Source: Desulforhopalus singaporensis
Lineage (GTDB): Bacteria; Desulfobacterota; Desulfobulbia; Desulfobulbales; Desulfocapsaceae
DNA length: 64,000 nucleotides
Assembly: GCF_900104445.1 (NCBI RefSeq)
Contig: NZ_FNJI01000023.1
Location: 1-64,000, forward strand
Direction: 5' to 3'
The notes beneath the pieces were generated by a model. It saw nothing but the letters and a program-made list of their open reading frames with translations. It was not told the origin of the DNA and did not search any database. Below, piece by piece: positions 60,975-64,000 of this stretch. Position numbers and translations under genes: made by a program. Within the stretch, counting starts at the first letter, position 1. The number at the start of each line of letters is the position of its first letter.

Positions 60975-62756
60975 ATGTTTGGATACTACAACCGTATTTT
61001 AACTGTCAATCTCACTGACAGATCTTTTGCCATAGAAGCGGTAGAGGATGAGACCATTGCCCAGTGTTTCGGCGGCAAAGGGTTGGCAACACACCTGCTG
61101 CTTGAGCGCAACAGGACGGGAGTCGACCCGCTTTCACCAGACAATCATCTCATCTTCGCAACCGGCGCTTTCTGCGGGGGTCGTCTGTGGGGCGGCAGCC
61201 GATATGGCGTGTATACCAAATCTCCACTCACCGGCCTTTATGCCGAATCTTACTCTGGCGGCAAAGTTCCCGAAGCGATCGACTCTGCAGGGTTTGATGC
61301 AATCATCCTCGTCGGTAAAGCTGATCGTCCGACCGTCCTCACCATCACCCCGGAAGGTGCATTCTTCCACGATGCCGGAGATTTGTGGGGAACCGATTCG
61401 ATTAGTGCAGAAGAACAAGCGGTGGCAAGGTTTGCCCCCAACAGCGAAGGCTACCGGAAACCGGGGGCGGTAACGATAGGCCGAGCCGGGGAGAACCTGG
61501 TAAAATTCGCCCTGATCGCCAACGACAAATGGCGCTGTGCCGGCAGAACCGGCGGCGGCGCGGTTATGGGATCGAAGCAGGTCAAGGCCATCGTTTTCCA
61601 GGGAGACCGGAAAAGGAAATATTTTGACGCCGATGGCGTAGCCCAATATGCAAAGGATTTTGCCAGCAGAAACAGCGACCATCCCGGGGTTAAAACGTAC
61701 AAGAAGCTTGGCACCACCGTCATGGTTTCGCTGATGAATACCGCCGGGGCCTTTCCTGCCAAATACTGGCAGCAGGGCAGCTGTGACCACTTTGAAAAGA
61801 TAAGCGGCGAGCGGTACCATGCGGACCACGAAATCAAGCCCCACGCCTGTGCCAAATGCTTCATGGCATGCGGCAGAATGGCAAAAATCAAGAAAGGCCG
61901 CCACCAGGGATTGAAGATAGAAGGCCCGGAATACGAAACCATCTATTCGTTCGGCGGTCTTTGCATGGTTGAGGATATGGCGGAAATCGCCTATCTCAAC
62001 GATCTGTGCGACCGGCTGGGAATGGACACCATTACCGCCGGAAATCTCTGCGGGTTGGCCATTGAGGCCAGCAACAGGGGAAAAATCGATTTTACGGTTG
62101 AATACGGCAATGTCGACCAGATCGCTGCACTTATCAAAATGATAGCGGCCAGAGAAGGTATCGGCGCAGTTCTCGCAGACGGCATCATAACCGCGTCTCG
62201 CACCTGGGGCCTTGAGGATATCGCCATCCACGTAAAGGGTATGGAGCCGGCAGGATATGATCCCCGGGCACTTAAGGGCATGGGACTCACCTTCGGCACC
62301 TCCCCAAGGGGAGCATGCCATCTGAGAACCACTTTCTACAAGCCAGAGCTTTCCGGGATTATTCCACCTGAACAGACTGAGAACAAGGCGGAAATGCTTA
62401 TTGAGTATGAAGACCGACTCAACATTTTCGACACCCTCGTCCTGTGCCGGTTTTACCGTGATCTCTACACTTGGGAAGAACTGGAAACAGCGATTCACGC
62501 AGTGACCGGCCAGCCAGCCAGCCGGGACGACCTGGAAAAAATCGCCAGAAACATCGTCGACATGACCCGCACCTTCAATCTGCGCGAAGGTCTGCAGAGA
62601 CAAGACGATCTCCTTCCCGAACGGTTCCACAACGAACCTCTGCCTTCAGGAAAATCGCTCACCTCAGATGAAATGGAATATATGCTTGCCGACTATTACC
62701 GGCTGCGGGGCTGGGACGAAACCGGGACCCCGGCAAAAGACACTATTGCCGGATAA
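60975..62756 (+). CDS. Tungsten-type aldehyde:ferredoxin oxidoreductase
   Basis: A 593-residue enzyme of the AOR family, oxidising aldehydes to acids with ferredoxin at a tungsto(molybdo)pterin site. The N-terminal domain has FGGKGLATHLLLE and GGRLWGGSRYGVYTKSPLTG, typical of pterin-phosphate contacts. Cluster Cys residues lie in HACAKCFMACG, with a fourth in TLVLCRF; the DRLGMDTITAGNLCGLAIE segment is the family's DxxG-LC block. GAGGGA precedes the ATG. It follows gabT by 169 bases on the same strand, so succinate semialdehyde or a related omega-oxo acid is a plausible substrate. It is convergent with the TetR gene. Confidence 0.92.
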   Translation: MFGYYNRILTVNLTDRSFAIEAVEDETIAQCFGGKGLATHLLLERNRTGVDPLSPDNHLIFATGAFCGGRLWGGSRYGVYTKSPLTGLYAESYSGGKVPEAIDSAGFDAIILVGKADRPTVLTITPEGAFFHDAGDLWGTDSISAEEQAVARFAPNSEGYRKPGAVTIGRAGENLVKFALIANDKWRCAGRTGGGAVMGSKQVKAIVFQGDRKRKYFDADGVAQYAKDFASRNSDHPGVKTYKKLGTTVMVSLMNTAGAFPAKYWQQGSCDHFEKISGERYHADHEIKPHACAKCFMACGRMAKIKKGRHQGLKIEGPEYETIYSFGGLCMVEDMAEIAYLNDLCDRLGMDTITAGNLCGLAIEASNRGKIDFTVEYGNVDQIAALIKMIAAREGIGAVLADGIITASRTWGLEDIAIHVKGMEPAGYDPRALKGMGLTFGTSPRGACHLRTTFYKPELSGIIPPEQTENKAEMLIEYEDRLNIFDTLVLCRFYRDLYTWEELETAIHAVTGQPASRDDLEKIARNIVDMTRTFNLREGLQRQDDLLPERFHNEPLPSGKSLTSDEMEYMLADYYRLRGWDETGTPAKDTIAG

Positions 62757-62840
62757 TCGTTTTTTCTCACATCGATGGCTGGACCTGCCGGGGAACAGCC
62801 ATCGGTTCTTACCGATCGCTTGCACGCAATATTTATCAGC

Positions 62841-62874
62841 GCCGCCGCTTTCAATCAGCTGAAAAAGCGGCGCC
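62841..62874. terminator. Bidirectional terminator between the AOR and TetR genes
   Basis: GCCGCCGCTTT (62841-62851) pairs with AAAGCGGCGCC (62864-62874) with one mismatch. AT-rich ATTTATATTTTC follows on the plus strand. Confidence 0.6.
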
Positions 62875-62910
62875 ATTTATATTTTCACCGCTTATCGGGG
62901 CCGCCCCCAC

Positions 62911-63594
62911 TCAACCGATCGGCCCCCACTCCCCTTGGCTCGGACCGGAGCAACCCAGCGACGGGAAAAACCTGCTCAAATAAATCCGGCACGATTCCAC
63001 CGCATTTTCCGGGGCAAGACATTTAGGCGAAATCAGGTAGTTGACCCAGAACCCGTCAATCATGCAGGTCAGGGTTATCGCGATGTCGTGCAGCGTCATG
63101 CCGTGAACAACTTCATCTCCTCCTGAGATCTCCCGCAACAGACCTTCCACGGCCTGTTCATACTCGCGGTCTATACGTTCGCCTATTTCGAGGTAGGTCT
63201 TCCGGTGGGGAGCAACACCCCAGAACGCCATCCATACCGAAAGTTTCTTGTGATCGGCGATGGGTGGCAGCAGCAGGGTTCGTATAAATGTGGTCAACCT
63301 TGCTTCAGGACTCTCATTTTTATCGGCCAGCACTTTCCGCCAGGCACACTCATGCTCCCGGTAGAGCATGCGAAAGGCCTGGTGCATCAGATGCTCCTTG
63401 GTCTCAAAATGAAAATTGCATATTCCCCGCGACAATCCGGTTCGCTGTGCCACCTTGGCCAAAGTGACCCCGGAAAGACCTTCATCGGCAATAATTTCTA
63501 TAGTAGCATCAAGCAGTTTCTGACGGGTGAGCTGTTTCTGGCGGGAGCGGGATGTTGTCTGATTCCTTGCTGGCATGAGTATCTCTGGTTTCAT
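62911..63594 (-). CDS. BetI-like TetR-family repressor
   Basis: A 227-residue TetR regulator. The N-terminal HTH (VTLAKVAQRTGLSRGICNFHF) follows a basic RQKQLTRQKLLDATIEII helix. The C-terminal domain, with LSVWMAFWGVAPHRKTY and LTCMIDGFWVNYLI, matches the BetI ligand-binding domain (compare AWLAFWASS and ALIDGLWLR in E. coli BetI). Choline- or betaine-type ligand sensing is therefore plausible and fits the quaternary-amine theme, but is inferred. The start at 63594 or 63576 is preferred over longer in-frame starts because repeated operator-like DNA lies at 63641-63683. Confidence 0.85.
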   Translation of the reverse strand: MKPEILMPARNQTTSRSRQKQLTRQKLLDATIEIIADEGLSGVTLAKVAQRTGLSRGICNFHFETKEHLMHQAFRMLYREHECAWRKVLADKNESPEARLTTFIRTLLLPPIADHKKLSVWMAFWGVAPHRKTYLEIGERIDREYEQAVEGLLREISGGDEVVHGMTLHDIAITLTCMIDGFWVNYLISPKCLAPENAVESCRIYLSRFFPSLGCSGPSQGEWGPIG

Positions 63595-63640
63595 TGAAAA
63601 GTATCTTAAAAATTCACGCTTGACATTAACACTGAACCAT

Positions 63641-63683
63641 CGTATAGTCAATCATCATTCGCTGAATGAACGTATAGTCAATC
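63641..63683. promoter_or_regulatory. Repeat/palindrome operator upstream of the BetI-like gene
   Basis: CGTATAGTCAATC occurs twice in direct orientation (63641-63653 and 63671-63683), flanking the palindrome TCATTC-GCT-GAATGA. This lies in the divergent region between the repressor and the rightward gene, as expected for an autoregulated TetR operator controlling both. Confidence 0.65.
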
Positions 63684-63987
63684 TAAATAATGGTCAGGAT
63701 TTTCAACAAGGAGCACCCGACAGGTAACACATAATCAACCGGTCACGGACTGGCATAACAATAGATGATGCCCGCCGCGACTCAGCTATATATAAAATCT
63801 GTGATTTCGGATGCCCAAACAGCAACCGAAGCCTTTAGCCGCTGCATTGTAGAAGTGGAGGGAAGCTTTTCGCTTCATTTGGGGGGAGTTTTCCACAAAG
63901 CACCCGCCCGGTATTTTCATCACCGGACGGGAAAACCTGAAATCAGCTGTAGCTTTTTTGGTTTTTCACCAATGGAGGAGGGTTGTT

Positions 63988-64000
63988 ATGGAACAGACTT
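63988..64000 (+). CDS. Start of a further gene (only four codons visible)
   Basis: ATG at 63988 behind a perfect GGAGGAGG ribosome site; the encoded MEQT continues past the window. A leader of about 300 bases with a hairpin (CCCGCCCGGT at 63903 with ACCGGACGGG at 63922) precedes it. Its divergence from the BetI-like gene suggests it is the repressor's target. No function can be given. Confidence 0.55.

Noticed and set aside
1-64000. CRISPR array, rRNA or tRNA genes, prophage or intact insertion sequence
   Set aside because: No regularly spaced repeats, no rRNA-like stretches, no recognisable tRNA cloverleaf and no transposase or integrase frames were seen anywhere in the window.

Overview
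The window reads as one contiguous chromosomal segment of an anaerobic bacterium. The best guess is a Desulfobacterota (deltaproteobacterial) sulfate-reducer-like organism. This is inferred from PAS/sigma-54 activators, tungsten-type aldehyde:ferredoxin oxidoreductase, TAXI-TRAP transport, a respiratory molybdoenzyme operon, rubrerythrin, an mtEFG1/spdEFG1-type EF-G, and a pyrrolysine-dependent trimethylamine methyltransferase with the pyrrolysine biosynthesis gene pylB. I see no rRNA, tRNA, CRISPR array or intact insertion sequence. Most coding DNA looks GC-balanced; the stretch around 1.37-3.5 kb is clearly AT-richer.

Layout. 0-5.2 kb: end of a sodium:solute symporter, an AT-rich acyltransferase 3 gene, arfB ribosome rescue factor and an RNase H-like exonuclease. 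5.2-10.5 kb: a minus-strand arrA/arrB-like molybdoenzyme operon with a TorD chaperone and an extra ferredoxin. 10.5-15.8 kb: eukaryotic-type hisA, a small P-loop ATPase, mitochondrial-type EF-G, rubrerythrin and an alkyltransferase-like protein. 16.1-17.7 kb: two nitroreductase-fold genes.

18-32.3 kb is the core of interest. A PAS/sigma-54 activator is divergent from a run of genes encoding a BCCT transporter, a non-Pyl MttB-family methyltransferase, a tandem-fused CaiB-type CoA transferase, a FadH/2-enoate-reductase-type FeS flavoprotein, and an MttB interrupted by an in-frame UAG exactly at the pyrrolysine site. pylB lies convergent to it. The divergent intergenic region holds two sigma-54 promoter-like elements. 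Each is preceded by three copies of TCGACTC/GAGTCGA at similar distances. I infer uptake, CoA activation, reduction and demethylation of quaternary amines such as carnitine, crotonobetaine, gamma-butyrobetaine or trimethylamine. The corrinoid protein, its reactivator and pylTSCD are not in the window.

32.9-41 kb: a TAXI-TRAP-UspA transporter operon, an APH/kinase fusion, a hydroxyacid dehydrogenase and pncB. 41.4-49.3 kb: a sucrose operon (fructokinase, amylosucrase, sucrose-phosphate phosphatase, sucrose-phosphate synthase) downstream of a hybrid histidine kinase. 49.6-56.2 kb: solitary fabF, an FeS aldo/keto reductase, an unknown Rossmann-like protein, an unknown polytopic membrane protein and a small signal peptidase. 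56.2-63.6 kb: a SAM methyltransferase and a second PAS/sigma-54 activator, followed by gabT and aldehyde:ferredoxin oxidoreductase. Three identical GATGC-N6-GCATC palindromes and a sigma-54 promoter precede gabT. A BetI-like TetR repressor with its own repeated operator closes the segment, and a further gene begins at the last bases.
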